A stretch of 64,000 nucleotides of DNA from Megachile rotundata. Taxonomy: Eukaryota > Arthropoda > Insecta > Hymenoptera > Megachilidae. The notes beneath the pieces are model-generated. The model was not told the DNA's origin. It searched no databases and saw only the letters and a list, made by a program, of their open reading frames with translations. The DNA lies in NCBI RefSeq assembly GCF_050947335.1, contig NW_027473363.1, forward strand, positions 975,629 through 1,039,628, in the 5' to 3' direction. Positions 42,935 to 57,888 of the stretch are shown piece after piece (the first letter of the stretch is position 1; each line of letters begins with the position of its first letter). Both the position numbers and the translations under genes were made by a program.

Positions 42935-43950
42935 TCATGCAAACACAATCATACAATAAGAATCATACAATCCAAATCATACAATCACAATCATGCAGTC
43001 ACAATCATACAATCACAATCAGACAATCACAATCATACAACCACAATCATACAATCACAATCATACAATCACAATCAAACAATCACAATGATACGATCAC
43101 AATCATGCGATCACAATCATACGATCACAATTATACAATTACCATCATACAATCACAATCACACAATCACAATCATAAAATCACAATCATACAATCACAA
43201 TCATACAATCGTAATCATACAATCACAATCATACAATCACAATCATACAATCCAATCATACAATCACAATCAGACAATCAAAATCATACAATCGCAATCA
43301 AAGAATCGCAATCATACGATCACAATCATACAATCACAATCATACAATCACAATCATACAATCACAATCATACAATCAAAATCATACAATCACAATCATA
43401 CAGTCACACTCATACGATCACAACCGTACAATCACAGTCCTACAATCACAATCATACAATCACAATCATACGATCACAATCATACGATCAAAATCATACA
43501 ATCAAACTCATACGATCCCAATCGTACAATCACAATCGTACAATCACAATCGTAAAATCACAATCATACAATCACAATCGTACAATCACAATCGTACAAT
43601 AACAATCATACAATCGCAATCAAAGAATCACAATCAAAGAATCGCAATCATACAATCACGATCATACAATCACAATCATACAATCACAATCATACAATCA
43701 CACTCATAAGACCACCATCATACTATTACTATCATACAGTCACAATCATACAATCACAATCATAAAATCGCAATCATACAATTACAATCTCCCAAACACA
43801 ATCATACGATCGCAATCATACAATCCTAACCATACAATCACTATCATAGAATCACAATCATACAAAAAGAATCATACAATCACACTCATACAATCGCAAT
43901 CAAAGAATCACAATCATACGATCGCAATCATACAATCACAATCATAAAAT
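42935..43950 (+). repeat. T-type block L, class B, copy 2
   Basis: ATGCAAAC lies at 42937 and CTCCCAAA at 43789. It is nearly the same as the block at 39104, with private changes CATACAGTCACAC near 43400, CATAAGACCACC near 43706 and CACAATTATAC near 43130. Confidence 0.85.
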
Positions 43951-46900
43951 CACAATCACACAATCACAATCACACAATCACAATCACACAATCACAATCA
44001 CACAATCACAATCACACAATCACAATCACACAATCACAATCACACAATCACAATCACACAATCACAATCACACAATCACAATCACACAATCACAATCACA
44101 CAATCACAATCACACAATCACAATCACACAATCACAATCACACAATCACAATCACACAATCACAATCACACAATCACAATCACACAATCACAATCACACA
44201 ATCACAATCACACAATCACAATCACACAATCACAATCACACAATCACAATCACACAATCACAATCACACAATCACAATCACACAATCACAATCACACAAT
44301 CACAATCACACAATCACAATCACACAATCACAATCACACAATCACAATCACACAATCACAATCACACAATCACAATCACACAATCACAATCACACAATCA
44401 CAATCACACAATCACAATCACACAATCACAATCACACAATCACAATCACACAATCACAATCACACAATCACAATCACACAATCACAATCACACAATCACA
44501 ATCACACAATCACAATCACACAATCACAATCACACAATCACAATCACACAATCACAATCACACAATCACAATCACACAATCACAATCACACAATCACAAT
44601 CACACAATCACAATCACACAATCACAATCACACAATCACAATCACACAATCACAATCACACAATCACAATCACACAATCACAATCACACAATCACAATCA
44701 CACAATCACAATCACACAATCACAATCACACAATCACAATCACACAATCACAATCACACAATCACAATCACACAATCACAATCACACAATCACAATCACA
44801 CAATCACAATCACACAATCACAATCACACAATCACAATCACACAATCACAATCACACAATCACAATCACACAATCACAATCACACAATCACAATCACACA
44901 ATCACAATCACACAATCACAATCACACAATCACAATCACACAATCACAATCACACAATCACAATCACACAATCACAATCACACAATCACAATCACACAAT
45001 CACAATCACACAATCACAATCACACAATCACAATCACACAATCACAATCACACAATCACAATCACACAATCACAATCACACAATCACAATCACACAATCA
45101 CAATCACACAATCACAATCACACAATCACAATCACACAATCACAATCACACAATCACAATCACACAATCACAATCACACAATCACAATCACACAATCACA
45201 ATCACACAATCACAATCACACAATCACAATCACACAATCACAATCACACAATCACAATCACACAATCACAATCACACAATCACAATCACACAATCACAAT
45301 CACACAATCACAATCACACAATCACAATCACACAATCACAATCACACAATCACAATCACACAATCACAATCACACAATCACAATCACACAATCACAATCA
45401 CACAATCACAATCACACAATCACAATCACACAATCACAATCACACAATCACAATCACACAATCACAATCACACAATCACAATCACACAATCACAATCACA
45501 CAATCACAATCACACAATCACAATCACACAATCACAATCACACAATCACAATCACACAATCACAATCACACAATCACAATCACACAATCACAATCACACA
45601 ATCACAATCACACAATCACAATCACACAATCACAATCACACAATCACAATCACACAATCACAATCACACAATCACAATCACACAATCACAATCACACAAT
45701 CACAATCACACAATCACAATCACACAATCACAATCACACAATCACAATCACACAATCACAATCACACAATCACAATCACACAATCACAATCACACAATCA
45801 CAATCACACAATCACAATCACACAATCACAATCACACAATCACAATCACACAATCACAATCACACAATCACAATCACACAATCACAATCACACAATCACA
45901 ATCACACAATCACAATCACACAATCACAATCACACAATCACAATCACACAATCACAATCACACAATCACAATCACACAATCACAATCACACAATCACAAT
46001 CACACAATCACAATCACACAATCACAATCACACAATCACAATCACACAATCACAATCACACAATCACAATCACACAATCACAATCACACAATCACAATCA
46101 CACAATCACAATCACACAATCACAATCACACAATCACAATCACACAATCACAATCACACAATCACAATCACACAATCACAATCACACAATCACAATCACA
46201 CAATCACAATCACACAATCACAATCACACAATCACAATCACACAATCACAATCACACAATCACAATCACACAATCACAATCACACAATCACAATCACACA
46301 ATCACAATCACACAATCACAATCACACAATCACAATCACACAATCACAATCACACAATCACAATCACACAATCACAATCACACAATCACAATCACACAAT
46401 CACAATCACACAATCACAATCACACAATCACAATCACACAATCACAATCACACAATCACAATCACACAATCACAATCACACAATCACAATCACACAATCA
46501 CAATCACACAATCACAATCACACAATCACAATCACACAATCACAATCACACAATCACAATCACACAATCACAATCACACAATCACAATCACACAATCACA
46601 ATCACACAATCACAATCACACAATCACAATCACACAATCACAATCACACAATCACAATCACACAATCACAATCACACAATCACAATCACACAATCACAAT
46701 CACACAATCACAATCACACAATCACAATCACACAATCACAATCACACAATCACAATCACACAATCACAATCACACAATCACAATCACACAATCACAATCA
46801 CACAATCACAATCACACAATCACAATCACACAATCACAATCACACAATCACAATCACACAATCACAATCACACAATCACAATCACACAATCACAATCACA

Positions 46901-49136
46901 CAATCACAATCACACAATCACAATCACACAATCACAATCACACAATCACAATCACACAATCACAATCACACAATCACAATCACACAATCACAATCACACA
47001 ATCACAATCACACAATCACAATCACACAATCACAATCACACAATCACAATCACACAATCACAATCACACAATCACAATCACACAATCACAATCACACAAT
47101 CACAATCACACAATCACAATCACACAATCACAATCACACAATCACAATCACACAATCACAATCACACAATCACAATCACACAATCACAATCACACAATCA
47201 CAATCACACAATCACAATCACACAATCACAATCACACAATCACAATCACACAATCACAATCACACAATCACAATCACACAATCACAATCACACAATCACA
47301 ATCACACAATCACAATCACACAATCACAATCACACAATCACAATCACACAATCACAATCACACAATCACAATCACACAATCACAATCACACAATCACAAT
47401 CACACAATCACAATCACACAATCACAATCACACAATCACAATCACACAATCACAATCACACAATCACAATCACACAATCACAATCACACAATCACAATCA
47501 CACAATCACAATCACACAATCACAATCACACAATCACAATCACACAATCACAATCACACAATCACAATCACACAATCACAATCACACAATCACAATCACA
47601 CAATCACAATCACACAATCACAATCACACAATCACAATCACACAATCACAATCACACAATCACAATCACACAATCACAATCACACAATCACAATCACACA
47701 ATCACAATCACACAATCACAATCACACAATCACAATCACACAATCACAATCACACAATCACAATCACACAATCACAATCACACAATCACAATCACACAAT
47801 CACAATCACACAATCACAATCACACAATCACAATCACACAATCACAATCACACAATCACAATCACACAATCACAATCACACAATCACAATCACACAATCA
47901 CAATCACACAATCACAATCACACAATCACAATCACACAATCACAATCACACAATCACAATCACACAATCACAATCACACAATCACAATCACACAATCACA
48001 ATCACACAATCACAATCACACAATCACAATCACACAATCACAATCACACAATCACAATCACACAATCACAATCACACAATCACAATCACACAATCACAAT
48101 CACACAATCACAATCACACAATCACAATCACACAATCACAATCACACAATCACAATCACACAATCACAATCACACAATCACAATCACACAATCACAATCA
48201 CACAATCACAATCACACAATCACAATCACACAATCACAATCACACAATCACAATCACACAATCACAATCACACAATCACAATCACACAATCACAATCACA
48301 CAATCACAATCACACAATCACAATCACACAATCACAATCACACAATCACAATCACACAATCACAATCACACAATCACAATCACACAATCACAATCACACA
48401 ATCACAATCACACAATCACAATCACACAATCACAATCACACAATCACAATCACACAATCACAATCACACAATCACAATCACACAATCACAATCACACAAT
48501 CACAATCACACAATCACAATCACACAATCACAATCACACAATCACAATCACACAATCACAATCACACAATCACAATCACACAATCACAATCACACAATCA
48601 CAATCACACAATCACAATCACACAATCACAATCACACAATCACAATCACACAATCACAATCACACAATCACAATCACACAATCACAATCACACAATCACA
48701 ATCACACAATCACAATCACACAATCACAATCACACAATCACAATCACACAATCACAATCACACAATCACAATCACACAATCACAATCACACAATCACAAT
48801 CACACAATCACAATCACACAATCACAATCACACAATCACAATCACACAATCACAATCACACAATCACAATCACACAATCACAATCACACAATCACAATCA
48901 CACAATCACAATCACACAATCACAATCACACAATCACAATCACACAATCACAATCACACAATCACAATCACACAATCACAATCACACAATCACAATCACA
49001 CAATCACAATCACACAATCACAATCACACAATCACAATCACACAATCACCATCACACAATCACAATCACACAATCACAATCACACAATCACAATCACACA
49101 ATCACAATCACACAATCACAATCACACAATCACAAT
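43951..49136 (+). repeat. C-type array 9, 5.2 kb
   Basis: About 370 units. From the left edge to the ATCACCATCAC mark at 49050 I see no deviating base: about 5.1 kb, or 364 identical 14-mers. The mark lies 90 bp before the second C of CCTAAT. It is the longest complete array in the window and contains no G on the + strand. Confidence 0.95.
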
Positions 49137-49637
49137 CACCTAATCATAATCACTCAACCGCAATCACACAATCGCAATCACATAATCACAATCACGCAAT
49201 CAGAATTACAATCACAATCACACAATCACAATCGCTCAATCATAATCACTCATCCGCAATCACACAATCGCAATCACATAATCACAATCACGCAATCACA
49301 ATTACAATCACAATCACACAATCACAATCGCTCAATCACAATCGCACAATCACAATCGCAAAATCACAATCGCACAATCACAATCACACAATCACAATCA
49401 CACAATCACAATCACACAATCACACAATAACAATCACACAATCACAATCACACAATCACACAATCACAATCACACAATCACAATTACAATCACAATCACA
49501 CAATCACAATCGCTCAATCACAATCGCACAATAACAATCGCACAATCACAATCGCACAGTCACAATCGCACAATCACAGAATCACACAATCACAATCGCA
49601 CAATCACAATCGCACAATCACAATCGCACAATCACAA
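49137..49637 (+). repeat. J1 copy 9 followed by J2 copy 8
   Basis: It is of the right-hand subfamily and indistinguishable by eye from the copy at 38617-39103, apart from one additional terminal CGCACAATC unit. Confidence 0.9.
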
Positions 49638-50654
49638 TCATGCAAACACAATCATACAATAAGAATCATACAATCCAAATCATACAATCACAATCATGCA
49701 GTCACAATCATACAATCACAATCAGACAATCACAATCATACAACCACAATCATACAATCACAATCATACAATCACAATCAAACAATCACAATCATACGAT
49801 CACAATCATGCGATCACAATCATACGATCACAATCATACAATTACCATCATACAATCACAATCACACAATCACAATCATAAAATCACAATCATACAATCA
49901 CAATCATACAATCGTAATCATACAATCACAATCATACAATCACAATCATACAATCACAATCAGACAATCAAAATCATACAATCGCAATCAAAGAATCGCA
50001 ATCATACGATCACAATCATACAATCACAATCATACAATCACAATCATACAATCACAATCATACAATCAAAATCATACAATCACAATCATACAATCACACT
50101 CATACGATCACAACCGTACAATCACAGTCCTACAATCACAATCATACAATCACAATCATACGATCACAATCATACGATCACAATCATACGATCAAAATCA
50201 TACAATCAAACTCATACGATCACAATCGTACAATCACAATCGTACAATCACAATCGTAAAATCACAATCATACAATCACAATCGTACAATCACAATCGTA
50301 CAATAACAATCATACAATCGCAATCAAAGAATCACAATCAAAGAATCGCAATCATACAATCACGATCATACAATCACAATCATACAATCACAATCATACA
50401 ATCACACTCATAAGATCACCATCATACAATTACTATCATACAGTCACAATCATACAATCACAATCATAAAATCGCAATCATACAATTACAATCTCCCAAA
50501 CACAATCATACGATCGCAATCATACAATCCTAACCATACAATCACTATCATAGAATCACAATCATACAAAAAGAATCATACAATCACACTCATACAATCG
50601 CAATCAAAGAATCACAATCATACGATCGCAATCATACAATCACAATCATAAAAT
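49638..50654 (+). repeat. T-type block L, class B, copy 3
   Basis: ATGCAAAC lies at 49640 and CTCCCAAA at 50493. In contrast to copies 1 and 2 it lacks the short CCAATC unit and has an extra CATACGATC unit near 50.17 kb. Over at least 774 bp it appears identical to the copy at 52416. Confidence 0.9.
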
Positions 50655-51920
50655 CACAATCACACAATCACAATCACACAATCACAATCACACAATCACA
50701 ATCACACAATCACAATCACACAATCACAATCACACAATCACAATCACACAATCACAATCACACAATCACAATCACACAATCACAATCACACAATCACAAT
50801 CACACAATCACAATCACACAATCACAATCACACAATCACAATCACACAATCACAATCACACAATCACAATCACACAATCACAATCACACAATCACAATCA
50901 CACAATCACAATCACACAATCACAATCACACAATCACAATCACACAATCACAATCACACAATCACAATCACACAATCACAATCACACAATCACAATCACA
51001 CAATCACAATCACACAATCACAATCACACAATCACAATCACACAATCACAATCACACAATCACAATCACACAATCACAATCACACAATCACAATCACACA
51101 ATCACAATCACACAATCACAATCACACAATCACAATCACACAATCACAATCACACAATCACAATCACACAATCACAATCACACAATCACAATCACACAAT
51201 CACAATCACACAATCACAATCACACAATCACAATCACACAATCACAATCACACAATCACAATCACACAATCACAATCACACAATCACAATCACACAATCA
51301 CAATCACACAATCACAATCACACAATCACAATCACACAATCACAATCACACAATCACAATCACACAATCACAATCACACAATCACAATCACACAATCACA
51401 ATCACACAATCACAATCACACAATCACAATCACACAATCACAATCACACAATCACAATCACACAATCACAATCACACAATCACAATCACACAATCACAAT
51501 CACACAATCACAATCACACAATCACAATCACACAATCACAATCACACAATCACAATCACACAATCACAATCACACAATCACAATCACACAATCACAATCA
51601 CACAATCACAATCACACAATCACAATCACACAATCACAATCACACAATCACAATCACACAATCACAATCACACAATCACAATCACACAATCACAATCACA
51701 CAATCACAATCACACAATCACAATCACACAATCACAATCACACAATCACAATCACACAATCACAATCACATAATCACAATCACACAATCACAATCACACA
51801 ATCACAATCACACAATCACAATCACACAATCACCATCACACAATCACAATCACACAATCACAATCACACAATCACAATCACACAATCACAATCACACAAT
51901 CACAATCACACAATCACAAT
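50655..51920 (+). repeat. C-type array 10
   Basis: About 90 units. Variants are CACATAATC near 51771 and ATCACCATCAC at 51834, the latter again 90 bp before the second C of CCTAAT. Confidence 0.95.
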
Positions 51921-52413
51921 CACCTAATCATAATCACTCAACCGCAATCACACAATCGCAATCACATAATCACAATCACGCAATCAGAATTACAATCACA
52001 ATCACACAATCACAATCGCTCAATCATAATCACTCATCCGCAATCACACAATCGCAATCACATAATCACAATCACGCAATCACAATTACAATCACAATCA
52101 CACAATCACAATCGCTCAATCACAATCGCACAATCACAATCGCAAAATCACAATCGCACAATCACAATCACACAATCACAATCACACAATCACAATCACA
52201 CAATCACACAATAACAATCACACAATCACAATCACACAATCACAATCACACAATCACAATTACAATCACAATCACACAATCACAATCGCTCAATCACAAT
52301 CGCACAATAACAATCGCACAATCACAATCGCACAGTCACAATCGCACAATCACAGAATCACACAATCACAATCGCACAATCACAATCGCACAATCACAAT
52401 CGCACAATCACAA
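51921..52413 (+). repeat. J1 copy 10 followed by J2 copy 9
   Basis: It is of the right-hand subfamily. J2 has one difference from its neighbours: a full unit in place of the shortened CACACAATCACACAATC near 52.23 kb. Confidence 0.9.
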
Positions 52414-53430
52414 TCATGCAAACACAATCATACAATAAGAATCATACAATCCAAATCATACAATCACAATCATGCAGTCACAATCATACAATCACAATCA
52501 GACAATCACAATCATACAACCACAATCATACAATCACAATCATACAATCACAATCAAACAATCACAATCATACGATCACAATCATGCGATCACAATCATA
52601 CGATCACAATCATACAATTACCATCATACAATCACAATCACACAATCACAATCATAAAATCACAATCATACAATCACAATCATACAATCGTAATCATACA
52701 ATCACAATCATACAATCACAATCATACAATCACAATCAGACAATCAAAATCATACAATCGCAATCAAAGAATCGCAATCATACGATCACAATCATACAAT
52801 CACAATCATACAATCACAATCATACAATCACAATCATACAATCAAAATCATACAATCACAATCATACAATCACACTCATACGATCACAACCGTACAATCA
52901 CAGTCCTACAATCACAATCATACAATCACAATCATACGATCACAATCATACGATCACAATCATACGATCAAAATCATACAATCAAACTCATACGATCACA
53001 ATCGTACAATCACAATCGTACAATCACAATCGTAAAATCACAATCATACAATCACAATCGTACAATCACAATCGTACAATAACAATCATACAATCGCAAT
53101 CAAAGAATCACAATCAAAGAATCGCAATCATACAATCACGATCATACAATCACAATCATACAATCACAATCATACAATCACACTCATAAGATCACCATCA
53201 TACAATTACTATCATACAGTCACAATCATACAATCACAATCATAAAATCGCAATCATACAATTACAATCTCCCAAACACAATCATACGATCGCAATCATA
53301 CAATCCTAACCATACAATCACTATCATAGAATCACAATCATACAAAAAGAATCATACAATCACACTCATACAATCGCAATCAAAGAATCACAATCATACG
53401 ATCGCAATCATACAATCACAATCATAAAAT
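52414..53430 (+). repeat. T-type block L, class B, copy 4
   Basis: ATGCAAAC lies at 52416 and CTCCCAAA at 53269, both exactly 2776 bp after the matching points of copy 3. It is the last member of the cassette series in this window. Confidence 0.9.
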
Positions 53431-55407
53431 CACAATCACACAATCACAATCACACAATCACAATCACACAATCACAATCACACAATCACAATCACACAAT
53501 CACAATCACACAATCACAATCACACAATCACAATCACACAATCACAATCACACAATCACAATCACACAATCACAATCACACAATCACAATCACACAATCA
53601 CAATCACACAATCACAATCACACAATCACAATCACACAATCACAATCACACAATCACAATCACACAATCACAATCACACAATCACAATCACACAATCACA
53701 ATCACACAATCACAATCACACAATCACAATCACACAATCACAATCACACAATCACAATCACACAATCACAATCACACAATCACAATCACACAATCACAAT
53801 CACACAATCACAATCACACAATCACAATCACACAATCACAATCACACAATCACAATCACACAATCACAATCACACAATCACAATCACACAATCACAATCA
53901 CACAATCACAATCACACAATCACAATCACACAATCACAATCACACAATCACAATCACACAATCACAATCACACAATCACAATCACACAATCACAATCACA
54001 CAATCACAATCACACAATCACAATCACACAATCACAATCACACAATCACAATCACACAATCACAATCACACAATCACAATCACACAATCACAATCACACA
54101 ATCACAATCACACAATCACAATCACACAATCACAATCACACAATCACAATCACACAATCACAATCACACAATCACAATCACACAATCACAATCACACAAT
54201 CACAATCACACAATCACAATCACACAATCACAATCACACAATCACAATCACACAATCACAATCACACAATCACAATCACACAATCACAATCACACAATCA
54301 CAATCACACAATCACAATCACACAATCACAATCACACAATCACAATCACACAATCACAATCACACAATCACAATCACACAATCACAATCACACAATCACA
54401 ATCACACAATCACAATCACACAATCACAATCACACAATCACAATCACACAATCACAATCACACAATCACAATCACACAATCACAATCACACAATCACAAT
54501 CACACAATCACAATCACACAATCACAATCACACAATCACAATCACACAATCACAATCACACAATCACAATCACACAATCACAATCACACAATCACAATCA
54601 CACAATCACAATCACACAATCACAATCACACAATCACAATCACACAATCACAATCACACAATCACAATCACACAATCACAATCACACAATCACAATCACA
54701 CAATCACAATCACACAATCACAATCACACAATCACAATCACACAATCACAATCACACAATCACAATCACACAATCACAATCACACAATCACAATCACACA
54801 ATCACAATCACACAATCACAATCACACAATCACAATCACACAATCACAATCACACAATCACAATCACACAATCACAATCACACAATCACAATCACACAAT
54901 CACAATCACACAATCACAATCACACAATCACAATCACACAATCACAATCACACAATCACAATCACACAATCACAATCACACAATCACAATCACACAATCA
55001 CAATCACACAATCACAATCACACAATCACAATCACACAATCACAATCACACAATCACAATCACACAATCACAATCACACAATCACAATCACACAATCACA
55101 ATCACACAATCACAATCACACAATCACAATCACACAATCACAATCACACAATCACAATCACACAATCACAATCACACAATCACAATCACACAATCACAAT
55201 CACACAATCACAATCACACAATCACAATCACACAATCACAATCACACAATCACAATCACACAATCACAATCACACAATCACAATCACACAATCACAATCA
55301 CACAATCACAATCACACAATCACAATCACACAATCACAATCACACAATCACAATCACACAATCACAATCACACAATCACAATCACACAATCACAATCACA
55401 CAATCAC
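53431..55407 (+). repeat. C-type array 11
   Basis: About 141 units, uniform by eye. It has neither the ATCACCATCAC mark nor J1 or J2 at its right edge. It changes straight to T-type through CACGATCTTACGATC, so this edge is a different breakpoint from all arrays to its left. Confidence 0.95.
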
Positions 55408-56526
55408 GATCTTACGATCACAACCATACAATCACAATCATACGATCACAATCATACAATCACAATCATACGATCACAATCGTACAATTACAATCATACA
55501 ATCACAATCATACCATCACAATCATACGATCACACTCATACGATCACAATCGTACAATCACAATCGTACAATCACAATCATACGATCACAATCATACAAT
55601 CGCACTCGTACGATCACAATCATACAATCACAATCGTACAATCCCAATCATATGATCACCATCATACAATTACTGTCATACACTCACAATCATACAATCA
55701 CAATCATAAAATCGCAATCATACAATTACAATCTCCCAAACACAATCATACGATCGCAATCATACAATCATAACCATACAATCACTATCATAGAATCACA
55801 ATCATACAAAAAGAATCATACAATCACAATCGTACGATCGCAATCATACAATCACAATCATACAAACACAATCATACGATCACAATCATACAATTACTAT
55901 CATACAATCACAATCATACAATCACAATCATACGATCACCATCATACAATTACTACCGTATAGTCACAATCATAAAGGCAAAATCATAAAATCGCAATCA
56001 TACAATTACAATCTCCCAAACACTATCATACGATCGCAATCATACAATCATAACCATACAATCACAATCATGCGATCACAATCATACAATTACTATCATA
56101 CAATCACAATCATACGATCACACTCATACGATCACAATGGTACAATCACAATAGTACAATCACAATCATACAATCGCAATCAAAGAATCACAATCATACG
56201 ATCACAATCATACAATTACTATCATACAATCACAATCATACAATCGCAATCATACGATCACCATCATACAATTACTAAAGTATAGTCACAATCATAGAGG
56301 CACAATCATAAAATCGCAATCATACAATTACAATCTCCCAAACACAAGCATACGATCGCAATCATACAATCATAACCATACAATCACAACCATACGATCA
56401 CAATCATACAATTACTATCATACAATCACAACCATACGATCACAATCATACAGTCACAATCATAGAATAAGAATCATACAATCCAAATCATACAATCACA
56501 ATCATTCAATCACAATCATACAATCA
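55408..56526 (+). repeat. M2-M3 pair, copy near 56 kb (segmental duplication D2, copy B)
   Basis: T-type repeat with M2 from 55652 (CTCCCAAA at 55733) and M3 with ATGGT at 56137 (second CTCCCAAA at 56013, third at 56335). It is the partner of 30341-31384. Private changes include CACTATCATACG near 56023 and CACAAGCATACG near 56345. Confidence 0.9.
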
Positions 56527-57427
56527 CAATCACACAATCACAATCACACAATCACAATCACACAATCACAATCACACAATCACAATCACACAATCACAAT
56601 CACACAATCACAATCACACAATCACAATCACACAATCACAATCACACAATCACAATCACACAATCACAATCACACAATCACAATCACACAATCACAATCA
56701 CACAATCACAATCACACAATCACAATCACACAATCACAATCACACAATCACAATCACACAATCACAATCACACAATCACAATCACACAATCACAATCACA
56801 CAATCACAATCACACAATCACAATCACACAATCACAATCACACAATCACAATCACACAATCACAATCACACAATCACAATCACACAATCACAATCACACA
56901 ATCACAATCACACAATCACAATCACACAATCACAATCACACAATCACAATCACACAATCACAATCACACAATCACAATCACACAATCACAATCACACAAT
57001 CACAATCACACAATCACAATCACACAATCACAATCACACAATCACAATCACACAATCACAATCACACAATCACAATCACACAATCACAATCACACAATCA
57101 CAATCACACAATCACAATCACACAATCACAATCACACAATCACAATCACACAATCACAATCACACAATCACAATCACACAATCACAATCACACAATCACA
57201 ATCACACAATCACAATCACACAATCACAATCACACAATCACAATCACACAATCACAATCACACAATCACAATCACACAATCACAATCACACAATCACAAT
57301 CACACAATCACAATCACACAATCACAATCACACAATCACAATCACACAATCACAATCACACAATCACAATCACACAATCACAATCACACAATCACAATCA
57401 CACAATCACAATCACACAATCACAATC
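56527..57427 (+). repeat. C-type array 12, inside a T-type block
   Basis: About 64 uniform C-type units. Both flanks are continuous with one T-type block when compared with copy A of D2. The left flank matches sequence ending near 31.21 kb (CATTCAATC unit) and the right flank matches sequence starting near 31.33 kb (CATACGATC and CGATCAAAATC). About 0.13 kb of T-type is replaced by 0.9 kb of C-type. Confidence 0.9.
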
Positions 57428-57888
57428 ATACGATCACAATCATACGATCAAAATCATACAATCACACTCATACGATCACAATCGCACAATCACAATCATA
57501 CAATCACAATCGTACAATCACAATCGTACAATAACAATCATACAATCGCAATCAAAGAATCGCAGTCAAAGAACCACAATCATACAATCACAATCATACA
57601 ATCACAATCATACAATCACAATCATACAATCAGAATCATACAATCACAATCATACAATCACACTCATACGATCACAATCGTACAATCACAATCATACAAT
57701 CACAATCATAAGATCACAATCATACAATCACAATCATACAATCACAATCATACAATCACAACCATACAATCACAACCATACAATCACAATCATACGATCA
57801 CAATCATACAATTACAATCATACAATCACAATCATACGATCACAATCATACAATCACACTCATGCGATCACAATCGTACAATCAGAAT
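57428..57888 (+). repeat. T-type block with T-to-C transition, copy 3
   Basis: Short T-type stretch with CGATCAAAATC, CAAAGAATCGCAGTC, AACCATAC units and the closing CATGCGATCACAATCGTACAATCAGAATC, the third copy of the transition seen at 16247 and 24460. The middle part (CATACAATCAGAATC, CATAAGATC) has no exact counterpart that I could find. Confidence 0.8.

Noticed and set aside
43951..49136. CRISPR-like array
   Set aside because: The repeats are contiguous 14-mers without unique spacers, and there are no cas genes.
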